A stretch of 64,000 nucleotides of DNA from Clostridium neonatale (lineage in GTDB: Bacteria > Bacillota > Clostridia > Clostridiales > Clostridiaceae), in the NCBI RefSeq assembly GCF_001458595.1, contig NZ_LN890327.1:76177-140176 (forward strand), read 5' to 3'. The notes under the pieces are model-generated. The model did no database searches. It was not told the origin of the DNA and was given only the letters and a program-made list of their open reading frames with translations. Position 1 is the first letter of the stretch. Each line of letters begins with the position of its first letter. Positions 39,695 to 49,769 of the stretch are shown in pieces. A program made the position numbers and the translations under genes.

Positions 39695-40795
39695 ATGAAA
39701 AAAATAATATCATTAGTATTATCAGCAACATTGGTCATGACAGCATTAATTGGATGTGGAGGAGCAAATAGTGATGGTGAACCACAAGCCGAAGGTGTTG
39801 AGTCAAAAGATATTATTGTTGGAGTTTCTATGCCTACAAAATCATTGCAAAGATGGAATCAAGATGGTGCAAATATGGAGGTATCACTAAAAGCAAAAGG
39901 ATATAAGGTAGATTTGCAATTTGCAGAAAATGAAGTTGAAACACAAGTAAACCAAATAGAAAATATGATAACGAAAGGAGCAAAAGTACTAGTGGTAGGA
40001 TCCATTGATGGTGGAGCATTATCATCGGTATTAGAAGATGCAAAAGCTGAAGGAATAAAAGTAATAGCATATGATAGACTTATCATGAATACAGATGCTG
40101 TAAACTATTATGCTACATTTGATAATTTTAGTGTAGGTGTAATACAAGGAGAATATATTGAAGAAAAATTAGGATTAAAAGATGGAGCTGGACCTTTTAA
40201 TATTGAAATCGCAACAGGTCCATTAGATGATAATAATGTAGTTTATTTTTATGGTGGTGCTATGAGTATTCTTCAACCATATATAGATAACGGTCAGTTA
40301 GTAGTTAAATCAGGACAAACAACAAGAGAACAATGTGCAACTCCAAATTGGGATGAAAAAGAAGCACAATCAAGAATGGATAATATAATTACAGCTAATT
40401 ATACAAGCGATAAATTAGATGCAGTATTATGTTCAAATGATTCAGTGTCATTAGGAGTACAATCATCATTAAAATCTGTTGGATTTGGAACAGCAGATAA
40501 ACCAATGCCAATACTTACTGGACAAGATGCTAATATAGCAAATGTAAAAGCTATTGTAGCTGGAGATCAATCAATGTCAGTGTTTAAGGATACAAGAGCA
40601 TTATCAGAAAAAGTTGTAGAAATGGTAGATTCTATTGCAAATCAAAAAGAACCAGAAGTAAATGATACTGAAACATATAATAATGGAACTTATGTAGTAC
40701 CTTCATATTTATTAAAGCCAGAATTTGTAGATGGCAGTAATTATAAATCTTTACTGATTGATTCAGGATATTATACTGAAGATCAATTAAAGTAA
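39695..40795 (+). CDS. chvE: ChvE-type monosaccharide-binding lipoprotein
   Basis: The 366-residue protein is the extracellular sugar-binding part of an ABC importer. The signal peptide ends in a lipobox L-I-G-C, with Cys21 lipidated. The mature part is a periplasmic-binding type 1 fold starting with I-I-V-G-V-S-M-P-T and containing V-G-S-I-D-G-G-A-L, A-Y-D-R-L-I-M and T-G-Q-D-A-N, close to ChvE and other aldose-binding proteins (xylose, arabinose, glucose, galactose). AGAGGAGAG precedes the ATG. The ATPase and permease genes follow, so it is the first gene of the transporter set. The actual sugar is inferred only from the pentose genes around it. Confidence 0.9.
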   Translation: MKKIISLVLSATLVMTALIGCGGANSDGEPQAEGVESKDIIVGVSMPTKSLQRWNQDGANMEVSLKAKGYKVDLQFAENEVETQVNQIENMITKGAKVLVVGSIDGGALSSVLEDAKAEGIKVIAYDRLIMNTDAVNYYATFDNFSVGVIQGEYIEEKLGLKDGAGPFNIEIATGPLDDNNVVYFYGGAMSILQPYIDNGQLVVKSGQTTREQCATPNWDEKEAQSRMDNIITANYTSDKLDAVLCSNDSVSLGVQSSLKSVGFGTADKPMPILTGQDANIANVKAIVAGDQSMSVFKDTRALSEKVVEMVDSIANQKEPEVNDTETYNNGTYVVPSYLLKPEFVDGSNYKSLLIDSGYYTEDQLK

Positions 40796-40805
40796 TTATG
40801 TTAGC

Positions 40806-40840
40806 GGTTATGCTTAAGTATTTTTATGCTAAGCATAACC
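40806..40840 (+). other. Intercistronic hairpin between chvE and mmsA
   Basis: GGTTATGCTTA (40806-40816) and TAAGCATAACC (40830-40840), a perfect 11-bp stem starting 10 bases after the chvE stop. There is no T-run, so it fits a message-stabilising or partial-termination element that would give more binding protein than transporter. Confidence 0.75.
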
Positions 40841-40900
40841 CATTTATAAGAAAAGAAGAATAATTTTACTTAAAGAATATTCATGGGAACTATTAAGCTA

Positions 40901-40928
40901 TTGACAAATACTAATTATGCTGTTTAAT
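40901..40928 (+). promoter_or_regulatory. Possible internal promoter before mmsA
   Basis: TTGACA (40901-40906), 16-base spacer, TTTAAT (40923-40928). CTATTAA and TTAATAG flank it as an inverted repeat. The leader would be about 165 bases. Nothing else is seen in this 306-base gap apart from the hairpin at its start. Confidence 0.5.
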
Positions 40929-41101
40929 AGCCTATTTAGTTATTTTATATTTATATTACTTTTGAAGAGTTGTACAAATTGTTCTATACTATTCAATTTT
41001 AATTATTACACTGCACATTGTAATTTTTTAAATATATAAATCAATATATAGTGGCTGAATAGTTACTATTCATGTATATTGAGCAGAATGGAGGTCAGAA
41101 A

Positions 41102-42646
41102 ATGAAAGAAGTTATTCTAGAAATGAAGAATATAGTAAAAACTTTCCCAGGTGTAAGAGCTCTTGATAATGTAAATGTAAAAATAGAAAAAGGAACAATA
41201 CATTCTCTTGTAGGAGAAAATGGAGCAGGAAAATCTACACTTATGAATGTACTAAGTGGCGTTTATCCATATGGTACATATGAAGGGGATATAATTTATA
41301 ATGGAGAAATATGCAAGTTTAAAGATATAAAAGAAAGTGAAACTAAAGGAATTGTTATAATACATCAAGAATTAGCCCTTATCCCATATTTATCAATAAT
41401 GGAAAATATATTTTTAGGAAATGAGCAAGCTGACAAGGGAGTGATAAATTGGAGTAAAGCACGATTTGAAGCTAAGAAACTAATGAAAATTGTAGGATTG
41501 CATGAAGATCCGGAAGCTACTGTAAATACAATTGGAGTTGGAAAGCAACAACTTGTAGAAATTGCAAAAGCACTATCAAAGAATGTTGAACTTTTAATAT
41601 TAGATGAACCAACAGCAGCGCTAAATGATGAAGATAGTGATAAATTATTAAATTTAATTTTAAAATTAAGAGAAGAAAGAGGAATGACGGCAATTATAAT
41701 ATCACATAAATTAAATGAAGTAACAAAAGTCACTGATGAAATTACCGTAATAAGAGATGGTGCAAGTATAGAAACATTAACAAAAAGTTCAGGAGAAATA
41801 TCAGAAGATAGAATTATACGAGGAATGGTTGGTAGAGATATTGTTGATAGGTATCCAAAACGAGAATGCAATATTGGTGAGGTTTGCTTCCAGGTAAAAG
41901 ATTGGACTGCATATTCGGAAGAAATCAGTAGTAAAATTGTAATAAATCATGTGAATTTTAATGTTAGAAAAGGTGAAGTAATAGGAATTGCAGGTTTAAT
42001 GGGAGCTGGAAGGACAGAACTTGCTATGAGTATTTTTGGTAAGTCATATGGACGAAATATATCTGGCACAATAATCAAAGATGGCAAAGAAATATCAATA
42101 AATAGTGTTGGGGATGCAATTAGAAACGGAATTGCATATGTAACTGAAGATAGAAAAGCTCAAGGGCTTATATTAATAGATAATATCAAAAGAAACATGA
42201 CATTACCAAGTTTGAATAAAATTAGTAAAAAGATTGTAATAAATGATAGTAAGGAAATAAGCATTGCAAGAGATTACATGAAAAGACTTAAGATAAAGGC
42301 ACCTAGCATTGATCAGTATACAGGAAATTTATCTGGAGGAAATCAACAGAAAGTAATGTTAGCAAGATGGATTTTTGCAGATCCAGATATATTGATTTTA
42401 GATGAACCAACAAGAGGTATTGATGTTGGTGCAAAATATGAAATTTATTGCATAATTAATGAACTTGCAAGTCAAGGAAAGTCAGTTATAGTTATTTCAT
42501 CAGAACTTCCAGAAGTATTAGGTATTAGTGATAGAGTATATGTAATGAATGAAGGATCATTTGTTGGAGAATTATCTAAAGAAGAAGCAACTCAAGAGAA
42601 TGTTATGAAATGTATTATGCAAAGTAATGTTAAGGAGGCTATATAA
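41102..42646 (+). CDS. mmsA: Monosaccharide ABC transporter ATP-binding protein
   Basis: The 514-residue protein is a double ATPase as usual for sugar importers of the Xyl/Rbs/Mgl class. Domain 1 has Walker [10 protein letters not shown] near 38, a variant signature I-G-V-G-K-Q-Q-L and Walker B L-L-I-L-D-E-P-T. Domain 2 (from about 265) has the degenerate [10 protein letters not shown], signature L-S-G-G-N-Q-Q-K and [14 protein letters not shown]. The start chosen follows GGAGGTC; an ATG ten codons upstream lacks one. The stop codon overlaps the start of the permease gene (TAATG). Confidence 0.93.
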   Translation: MKEVILEMKNIVKTFPGVRALDNVNVKIEKGTIHSLVGENGAGKSTLMNVLSGVYPYGTYEGDIIYNGEICKFKDIKESETKGIVIIHQELALIPYLSIMENIFLGNEQADKGVINWSKARFEAKKLMKIVGLHEDPEATVNTIGVGKQQLVEIAKALSKNVELLILDEPTAALNDEDSDKLLNLILKLREERGMTAIIISHKLNEVTKVTDEITVIRDGASIETLTKSSGEISEDRIIRGMVGRDIVDRYPKRECNIGEVCFQVKDWTAYSEEISSKIVINHVNFNVRKGEVIGIAGLMGAGRTELAMSIFGKSYGRNISGTIIKDGKEISINSVGDAIRNGIAYVTEDRKAQGLILIDNIKRNMTLPSLNKISKKIVINDSKEISIARDYMKRLKIKAPSIDQYTGNLSGGNQQKVMLARWIFADPDILILDEPTRGIDVGAKYEIYCIINELASQGKSVIVISSELPEVLGISDRVYVMNEGSFVGELSKEEATQENVMKCIMQSNVKEAI

Positions 42647-43833
42647 TGAATACAGAAGCAGTAGCAAGAAAATCAGAAGAAACAAATGTTAAAAAATTTA
42701 AATTTGATACACGTAAATATGCAATGTTTATTGCATTAATAGTAATAGCACTTTTATTTCAAATTTTAACAAAGGGTGTCTTACTAAGGCCAATGAATGT
42801 AACAAAGCTTATACTTCAAAACAGTTACGTTTTAGTATTAGCAATAGGTATGTTACCTTGTGTTTTGACTGGGAATATAGACTTGTCAGTAGGATCTATA
42901 GTAGCTGTAGTATCAGCAATATCAGGAGTACTTATTATATCAATGGGAATATCAATTCCAATAGCAATTATTATATCACTTTGCATTGGTGCATTAATAG
43001 GTGCTTGGCAAGGCTTCTGGATAGCATACGTAAAGGTACCAGCATTTATTGTAACTCTTGCAGGTATGTTAATTTTTAGAGGGATTACAATGGTAATATT
43101 ACAAGGAAACACCATTTCTCCATATCCTGCAACATTCCAATATATGTCTATGGGCTTCTTGCCTGAGATTGGAACAGGTAAAATTCATCTCTTAACTTTA
43201 ATAATAGGCGTATTTGTTTCGGTAGTATTTATAATATCTGAAATAAAAAAAAGAGTACAAGCAAAAGAGTATGAAATTGATCAATGTGCAAACAATGTGT
43301 TTGTAGCAAAATTGGTAGGAATTACTTTAGTGATAATGTTCTCTGCATATTGGTTATCTAGATATAAAGGAATGCCTTTTGTATTTATAATTTTAGGAGC
43401 ACTAATTTTATTTTATTCATTTGTAACTAATAGAACAGTTATAGGAAGACACATATATGCTTTAGGTGGAAATGAAAAGGCAACTAAATTATCAGGAATT
43501 AAAACCAAGAGAGTTATGTTTATGGTTTATGTAAATATGGGGGTTATGGCTGCTCTAGCAGGATTGTTATTTGCAGCTAGATTAAATGCGGCAGCACCAA
43601 GTGCAGGAGAAGGGTTTGAGCTTGATGCAATAGCAGCTTGTTATATAGGTGGTGCATCAGCGTCAGGTGGAATTGGAACTATTGTAGGAGCTATTATTGG
43701 TGGACTTGTAATGGGGATATTGAATAATGGTATGTCTTTAGTGGGGGTTGGTGTTGACTGGCAACAGGCTATTAAAGGACTAGTATTATTGGCGGCAGTA
43801 GCATTTGATATATATAATCAATCAAAGAAATAG
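42646..43833 (+). CDS. mmsB: Monosaccharide ABC transporter permease
   Basis: The 395-residue membrane protein forms the channel of the importer. About ten membrane segments are visible, with the family motif T-G-N-I-D-L-S-V-G-S (near 79) and, in the C-terminal half, G-R-H-I-Y-A-L-G-G-N-E-K-A-T-K-L-S-G-I followed by A-A-C-Y-I-G-G-A-S. Translation is coupled to the ATPase gene by a one-base overlap. A long cytoplasmic insert with many charges (about 190-220) is normal for MmsB/GguB relatives. Confidence 0.93.
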   Translation: MNTEAVARKSEETNVKKFKFDTRKYAMFIALIVIALLFQILTKGVLLRPMNVTKLILQNSYVLVLAIGMLPCVLTGNIDLSVGSIVAVVSAISGVLIISMGISIPIAIIISLCIGALIGAWQGFWIAYVKVPAFIVTLAGMLIFRGITMVILQGNTISPYPATFQYMSMGFLPEIGTGKIHLLTLIIGVFVSVVFIISEIKKRVQAKEYEIDQCANNVFVAKLVGITLVIMFSAYWLSRYKGMPFVFIILGALILFYSFVTNRTVIGRHIYALGGNEKATKLSGIKTKRVMFMVYVNMGVMAALAGLLFAARLNAAAPSAGEGFELDAIAACYIGGASASGGIGTIVGAIIGGLVMGILNNGMSLVGVGVDWQQAIKGLVLLAAVAFDIYNQSKK

Positions 43834-44003
43834 TATTTAGATATTTTCAGTTAATAATTTTTATATTCATAAATATACTTGATGCAATTCTTAGAAGATA
43901 GGATATATAAATAAATTCTATCTTCTAGTTTGTTATATTTTAAGACAAATTGAATATGAAATGATGCTTTACATATAATGTATACAATTATGGAGGAGAT
44001 CCC

Positions 44004-45730
44004 ATGGCTTTTAAAAATGAATTTAAAAGATTATACAATAGGAAATTAAATAATATTAATATAAAGAAAAAAATGATTATATCATTTTCTATAATAATAG
44101 TAGTTATGACTTTTGCGTTAATAAGTGAAGTAGGTTTCTCAATGTATAATAGTAATAACTTTAGATATATTCTAAAATATTATGGATTTTCACAAGGGGA
44201 TATAGGAAAGCTTAACAGTGAGTTTCAAAAATCAGGATCTCTTATTAGAGATAGAATAAATGCTAGAGATGATGAAAAAATAAAAAAATTAGATGCTAAT
44301 ATTATGACTAGTGAAATTAATATAGAGAATTATATGAAAAAAGTATCAAAGACAATTAATAATAATGAATCGAAAGAAATTAATGACAACATTCAAAACT
44401 ATTGGGAAGAATATAAATTGGTAAGTCAGAAGGTAAGGACTTTAGCTAAATTAAACAAGTACAGTGAAGCGTATGAGCTATTTAGTGATGAAGGAACAAA
44501 AATTTCTGATTTAATAGGGAATGATATAGAAAGGCTATTTGATCTAAATATTAGTAATGGAAACATGGAATTAAATAATATTAAAAAAATTGAATTATTA
44601 TTTATAGGCATTACTACAATTTCTATAATATTATCAATAGTAATATCAATATTCATATCGAAGAAAATAGTGAATGATATAAGTATTTCGATTTCAATGC
44701 TTGTAAAAGCAGCAGAAAAAATTTCAAATGGGGATTTTAATATAGAAATAAATTATCCATATGAAGATGAAATAGGAATTCTAGCTAAGACTTTTTCAAA
44801 AACAATATATACATTAAAAATATATATAACAGAAATAACTAGTATATTAAATAATATAGCGAATGGAAATTTAGATATAGAAATAAAAGAAGACTATAAA
44901 GGTGAATTTATAAAAATCAAAGATTCACTTAATAATATAGTATTTTCTCTAAATGATTTATTAGGAAATATAAATGTAACAGCTAGTCGTGTAGCAAATG
45001 GATCAGCTAAAATGGTAGAAGAGTCAAAGAAAGTATCTGAGGCATCAATTAATCAATCAAATTCAGTTGAAGAATTATTACAATTAATGAGTTATGTATC
45101 GAATAAAATAACTGAAAATGAAAAAATTCTATAAGTACAATAGATATTACTAATCAAGTATTAAGTGAAATTAGAGAAGGAAATAATAAGATATTAAATA
45201 TGATATATTCAATAGATGAAATCTCAGAATCATCAAATGAAATCGGTAAAGTTATTGACGTAATAGAAGATGTATCTATGCAAACAAACATTTTGTCAAT
45301 AAATGCTTCAATAGAAGCAGGACGTGCAGGTGAATTTGGAAAAGGGTTTGAAGTTGTTGCTAAAGAAGTAGGAAACTTGGCTGCAAAAAGTTCTCAAGCT
45401 GTTACCAGTACTAAAAATCTAATAAATAAATCAATTTATTCAGTTGATAATGGTATTGGAATAGCTAAAGAAACAAGTGAAAAACTATTGCTTATTGTAG
45501 AAGACACAAATAAATCAACAAAATTTATAAATGAGATAGCAAAAGCATCTGGTCAGCAATCTCAATCAATTGTTAACGCAATTAGAGTTGTTGAGAAAAT
45601 TTCGGAAATAGTAGAAAAAAATTCTATAATAGCTCAGGAAAGCTCATTAGAAAGTGTAGAGCTTAGCGATCAAGCTAAGTATTTAAAAGATGTTGTTAAA
45701 AAATTCAAATTGAAAAGTAATTGCAATTAA
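44004..45730 (+). pseudogene. Methyl-accepting chemotaxis protein split by a frameshift
   Basis: One chemoreceptor read in two frames. Part 1 (44004-45134, 376 residues) has a membrane segment (about 25-46), a helical outside domain of about 150 residues, a second membrane segment (about 198-220), a HAMP region and the start of the signalling helix. Part 2 (in frame to 45730) carries the hairpin tip, with M-Q-T-N-I-L-S-I-N-A-S-I-E-A-G-R-A-G-E and F-E-V-V-A-K-E-V. The break is at six A (45121-45126); rereading one base there (a -1 shift) restores a continuous protein of about 575 residues. It sits behind the transporter and may have served sugar taxis. AGGAG precedes the ATG. Confidence 0.85.
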
Positions 45731-46189
45731 AGAATTTCATTAATATTAACAAAAAATGTGAAAATATATTATAATATAATTTATTAATAATATTAAAAGT
45801 ATTATAATAAAATAAATTGGGATATTTCTTAAATTGTAATTTTGTTAAATAATTATATTTTTTGGTGCAATTTGGCTGAAGACATATATGTAGGGGAGAG
45901 TATTTGAAAGTTTAGAACTGTTATAAGTTAATGAATTATTTAGAAAAATATAAAGCTGGAGTAGCTAATGTAGCGAATAGTAGAAAACGTATACTTAAGG
46001 CGGAGAGAAAGTAATTTATATTTTCGCTAATATGTAGAGGAAATATAAATTACAGAAAAATTTCCTAGTGTTTCAAATTCAATTTTAAATTTAATAATAG
46101 AATGTATTTCTGGAAAAGTAAATTGTAAGATAGTAGCTAATAAAACTCAAAATTCAACAAATGAGACTATTTAAAGAGGAATTAATTAT
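45731..46189 (+). other. Gap with hairpin and possible gene relic
   Basis: No intact gene. A perfect 13-bp hairpin joins GTAATTTATATTT (46011-46023) to AAATATAAATTAC (46041-46053). Short open stretches (27 codons from 45931; 36 codons ending at 46173 with P-S-V-S-N-S-I-L-N-L-I-I-E-C-I) read like leftovers of a coding sequence, but I cannot name the family. Confidence 0.45.
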
Positions 46190-48034
46190 ATGTTTAAATT
46201 AGAAAAAGTTAAAACTATATTTGAAAAAGAAAAGGAGAGTTTAAAATATAAACTTATAGTAAGTTTTCTTGTTATTTCAATAATTCCTTTCTTTATTATG
46301 CAAATGATTTCATACTATTCCATAACTGAGAATATGAAAGATAATATGCAGGAATTGGTGAATTCAAATTTAATACAAACTCAAAAAACATTGAATTTAA
46401 CATTAGAATCATATGGAGATTTGCTATACCAAATTTATAGTGATGAAGAAATAATTCAGTGTGTAGAAAATATAAATAATAATGTTGATATTGAAATTAA
46501 TACGAATATGCTTAGAAGAAAATTAAAAAAATTATGTAATGCTAAAAGTCAAATACAGGCGTTAACATTAATGACTGATAGTGGACAAACTATTTTTTAT
46601 GATAAATTAACATCTTCATCTACTAAAAGCAGTTGGATTAATATTAATCAATATAATTATGAAAATGTGATTAAAAATAATGAAAGGATACTTATTCCAA
46701 CGCGATTTGCAGCAAAAATAGAAAAGTATAATTATTATATTTTTCATATGGCACACAGGTTTGTAAAAAATACAGATATAGACAAAAGAATCGGCATTAT
46801 AATAATAAGTATAGATGCAAAAGTATTAAATGAAATTTGTAATGAAAATGATTTAGGAAATAAAAAAAATGGGATAACCTATATTTATGATAAATATAGA
46901 AATATAGTTTTTTTCCCTGATAGAAAAAAGATGGGTAGGAATTTAAGCTATTATCATCTTGAAGAGGTGGAAAATGCTAAGAATTTTTCAGTGAAATTAA
47001 TGGAAAATAATCAATATACTACAGATCAATTAGAAGTTCCTAAGAATGCTCATATTGGAATAACAGAATTAAAGGATAAAAAAACTAATTGGACTATCGA
47101 ATATATATATGATCAAAGCGAATTGTATAGATCTATTAATTTGCAGAGAAAAATATTTTTATTAGTAAGTTTTATTACAATTAATATTTTGCTTTTAATA
47201 ATTTTAGGTGTAACAGATAGACTAACTAGCTCAATTAGAATAATTTTAAAAGCTATGAATAGTGCAGGAGAAGGTGAATTATCAGTAGTGATTAGCATTA
47301 CTGAAGATATGCATCAGGAAATTAGGTTGATTGCTGAACATTTTAACAGAATGATAGCCAACATAAGTGATCTTGTTGAAAAAGTAAAAATTATAACGTT
47401 AAAGCAAAAAGAATCAGAGATAAAAGCATTAGAGGCACAGATAAATCCTCACTTTTTATATAACACTTTAGATACTATAAATTGGAAAATTATTGAAAAG
47501 GAAGAATATGAGATTAGCAATATGATAAATTCATTAGCAACAATTTTACGATATGCAATTCAAAATAGCAGTGAGTGTGTAAAAATTAGAGAAGAATTGG
47601 AGTGGGTAAAGAAATATGTATACTTACAGCAAAGTAGATTAAGTGTACCTTTTGAATTTATTTTAAATGTTGATGAGAGCGTGTTAGAAAGTATGATTCA
47701 TAAATTAATTCTCCAACCTTTTTTAGAAAATTCAATAATTCATGGTTTTTATAATGTTGATAATACATGTTTATTATGCATAGAAATTAAAGATGAAGGG
47801 AGCAAGATAAGAATTAATATAATTGATAATGGAAGGGGGATGGATAAAGAAACAATTGAGAAAATAAAACAAAATAAAAAGGTGAATGATTTGGATGACT
47901 GTCATATTGGAATTGATAATGTTATTGGGCGGCTAGAAATGTATTATGGTAGTAGTGCAGAATTTTTAATAGAAAGTGAGATTGGGAAGGGAGTTAAAAT
48001 TAGTATCACTTTGCCCAAAATTTTAAGAAAATAA
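46190..48034 (+). CDS. YesM-type sensor histidine kinase
   Basis: The 614-residue membrane kinase belongs to the group that usually senses extracellular carbohydrates. It has membrane segments at about 20-40 and 323-343 around a large outside domain of the Cache type, a HAMP region (about 345-400), the His-kinase motif I-N-P-H-F-L-Y-N-T-L near 420 with the phospho-acceptor His, and an ATPase domain with L-Q-P-F-L-E-N-S-I-I-H-G, D-N-G-R-G-M and a degenerate last glycine box. AAAGAGG precedes the ATG. It pairs with the AraC-type regulator that follows, with no gap. Confidence 0.92.
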   Translation: MFKLEKVKTIFEKEKESLKYKLIVSFLVISIIPFFIMQMISYYSITENMKDNMQELVNSNLIQTQKTLNLTLESYGDLLYQIYSDEEIIQCVENINNNVDIEINTNMLRRKLKKLCNAKSQIQALTLMTDSGQTIFYDKLTSSSTKSSWININQYNYENVIKNNERILIPTRFAAKIEKYNYYIFHMAHRFVKNTDIDKRIGIIIISIDAKVLNEICNENDLGNKKNGITYIYDKYRNIVFFPDRKKMGRNLSYYHLEEVENAKNFSVKLMENNQYTTDQLEVPKNAHIGITELKDKKTNWTIEYIYDQSELYRSINLQRKIFLLVSFITINILLLIILGVTDRLTSSIRIILKAMNSAGEGELSVVISITEDMHQEIRLIAEHFNRMIANISDLVEKVKIITLKQKESEIKALEAQINPHFLYNTLDTINWKIIEKEEYEISNMINSLATILRYAIQNSSECVKIREELEWVKKYVYLQQSRLSVPFEFILNVDESVLESMIHKLILQPFLENSIIHGFYNVDNTCLLCIEIKDEGSKIRINIIDNGRGMDKETIEKIKQNKKVNDLDDCHIGIDNVIGRLEMYYGSSAEFLIESEIGKGVKISITLPKILRK

Positions 48035-48063
48035 TGAGTTTTGTAATAAAAAGGGGATATAGT

Positions 48064-49611
48064 ATGAGGGTTGTTATTGTAGAAGATGAAGAAATTATAA
48101 GAAATGGGCTTATTAAATTATTAGGAAAGATTGATAAAGATGTAGAGATAGTAGGTAGTGCAGAGGATGGAGAGGTAGGATTAGAAATTATAGAGAAGGT
48201 AAGACCTGATTTAGTTATTACAGATATTAGGATGCCAAAGATGGATGGAATTGAAATGTTAGGCAGTGTAGCTAAAATGGGAATTACACATAAAACAATA
48301 GTATTAAGTGCATATTCAGAATTTGAATATGCCCAAAAGGCAATTAAATTAGGAGTGAGTGAATATATATTAAAGCCTATTTCAATTCAAGAAATTGCAC
48401 AGTCATTAAAAAAAATTACCAATCAGTTAAATTATGAACAGAATAATAAATTAAAAAATCCAGAAAGGCTTTTCAACCTTAAGCATATATTTCAGAGCAG
48501 TTTGTTCGAGGAATTAATTATTGATGGTGATATTGAGAAATTATTGAAGGAAAATTATAAAATAAGCGTTAATGATATCTTTGAGGTATTTGTAATATAT
48601 TTGGGTAATAAATATGAGCAATATCATATCAAAATAGAAAACGATATCAAAATCATTTTGAACGATACAAATAATTTTGAATTTAAAATGTTAGAGTTAC
48701 CAAGTTGTAATGAGATTGTGATGATATTTTTTAATTTTAAAATAGAAATTAACTTACTAGAGTATGTGAATAATTCTCTTAGACCTAGGATTAATTATAT
48801 AGATTCCAATGATATGGTTTTAGGATATATGAGGTGTGAAGGGATATTGGCCTTAAAAGATATTATTCACAAACTTAATAAAGAATTACATTGGAATATA
48901 GTTTTAGAATCAAATGATATTGTTAATTATCCAGAAGTTTTGAAAAAATATACTTTACCAATATCATATCCAATTGCCATTGAGAAAGAATTGAAAACAG
49001 TAGTATGCACAATGCAATTAAACAAAATTGATAAGATAATTGATAAGTTTATTCATTATTGTAAAGATATTCGAGGGAATCCAAAAGGAATTAAAGAAAA
49101 TTTTGTAAGGTTTGCATGGATAATTATAAGCTTTACAAAAGAAATCGATGAGACTTTATATAGCGATTTGGATTCGCAGCAACTTTTAACTAACATTATG
49201 TCAGCAATAACATGGAACGAGTTGGAGGGAGCGCTAAAGATACTAATTCAAAAAAATAATCATCACAAAGATGTTTCATCGGTGAGTTGTATAAGTCTTT
49301 TGGTTAAAAGGAGTCAGTGCATTATTCATGAATTTTATAATAAAGGAATTACTCTAGATGAAATAGCACTTAAATTAGGCGTTACTCCAGAATATTTAAG
49401 CACACAATTTAAAAAGGAAATTGGAGAATCATTTAGCGCTTATATAAGAAGTTATAGAATAAATAAAGCAAAAAAACTACTTATATCAACAGAGTTAAAG
49501 CTTTATCAGATATCTGAACAGGTTGGTTATAATGATCCAAAATATTTTAGTAAAGTATTCAAAGAAAATACTGATCAATTACCTGGAGAATATAGAAAAA
49601 TATATAAGTAA
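48064..49611 (+). CDS. AraC-type response regulator (YesN-like)
   Basis: The 515-residue protein has a receiver domain (1-120, phospho-acceptor D54 in V-I-T-D-I-R-M-P, Lys in L-K-P), a long middle region of unknown role, and a C-terminal AraC DNA-binding domain (about 410-513) with I-A-L-K-L-G-V-T-P-E-Y-L-S-T-Q-F-K and V-G-Y-N-D-P-K-Y-F-S-K-V-F-K. The ATG at 48064 follows AAGGGG; an ATG at 48034 overlaps the kinase stop. With the kinase it likely controls the adjacent pentose genes. That role is inference from position and family. Confidence 0.92.
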   Translation: MRVVIVEDEEIIRNGLIKLLGKIDKDVEIVGSAEDGEVGLEIIEKVRPDLVITDIRMPKMDGIEMLGSVAKMGITHKTIVLSAYSEFEYAQKAIKLGVSEYILKPISIQEIAQSLKKITNQLNYEQNNKLKNPERLFNLKHIFQSSLFEELIIDGDIEKLLKENYKISVNDIFEVFVIYLGNKYEQYHIKIENDIKIILNDTNNFEFKMLELPSCNEIVMIFFNFKIEINLLEYVNNSLRPRINYIDSNDMVLGYMRCEGILALKDIIHKLNKELHWNIVLESNDIVNYPEVLKKYTLPISYPIAIEKELKTVVCTMQLNKIDKIIDKFIHYCKDIRGNPKGIKENFVRFAWIIISFTKEIDETLYSDLDSQQLLTNIMSAITWNELEGALKILIQKNNHHKDVSSVSCISLLVKRSQCIIHEFYNKGITLDEIALKLGVTPEYLSTQFKKEIGESFSAYIRSYRINKAKKLLISTELKLYQISEQVGYNDPKYFSKVFKENTDQLPGEYRKIYK

Positions 49612-49661
49612 TTAATATAATATTAAATAGAAAAACTGTGTAATTATTTACAATAATTTTA

Positions 49662-49690
49662 TTGACTTATTATAGAATAGAGAGTATATT
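49662..49690 (+). promoter_or_regulatory. Promoter of xylB
   Basis: TTGACT (49662-49667), 17-base spacer, TATATT (49685-49690). Predicted leader about 73 bases. No cre-like site is seen here. Confidence 0.7.
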
Positions 49691-49769
49691 ATACTTATAA
49701 AACAACATTTAAAAAGTAATTTTAAAATATATTTAATAAATTTAAAATGAAAGATTTAGGAGGAGTACT

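Noticed and set aside
41365..41871. 168-codon open frame on the - strand across mmsA
   Set aside because: It is antisense to conserved ATPase motifs, lacks a ribosome site and is explained by codon composition.
43926..43951. Possible XylR operator (TAGTTTGT and ACAAATTG half-sites) before the chemoreceptor
   Set aside because: The half-sites match only loosely, the spacing is not that of a known XylR box, and no second copy is seen in the cluster.
45200..45730. Apparent separate gene for a short chemotaxis signalling protein
   Set aside because: It has no ribosome site and continues the upstream receptor after a one-base shift, so it is treated as the second part of that gene.
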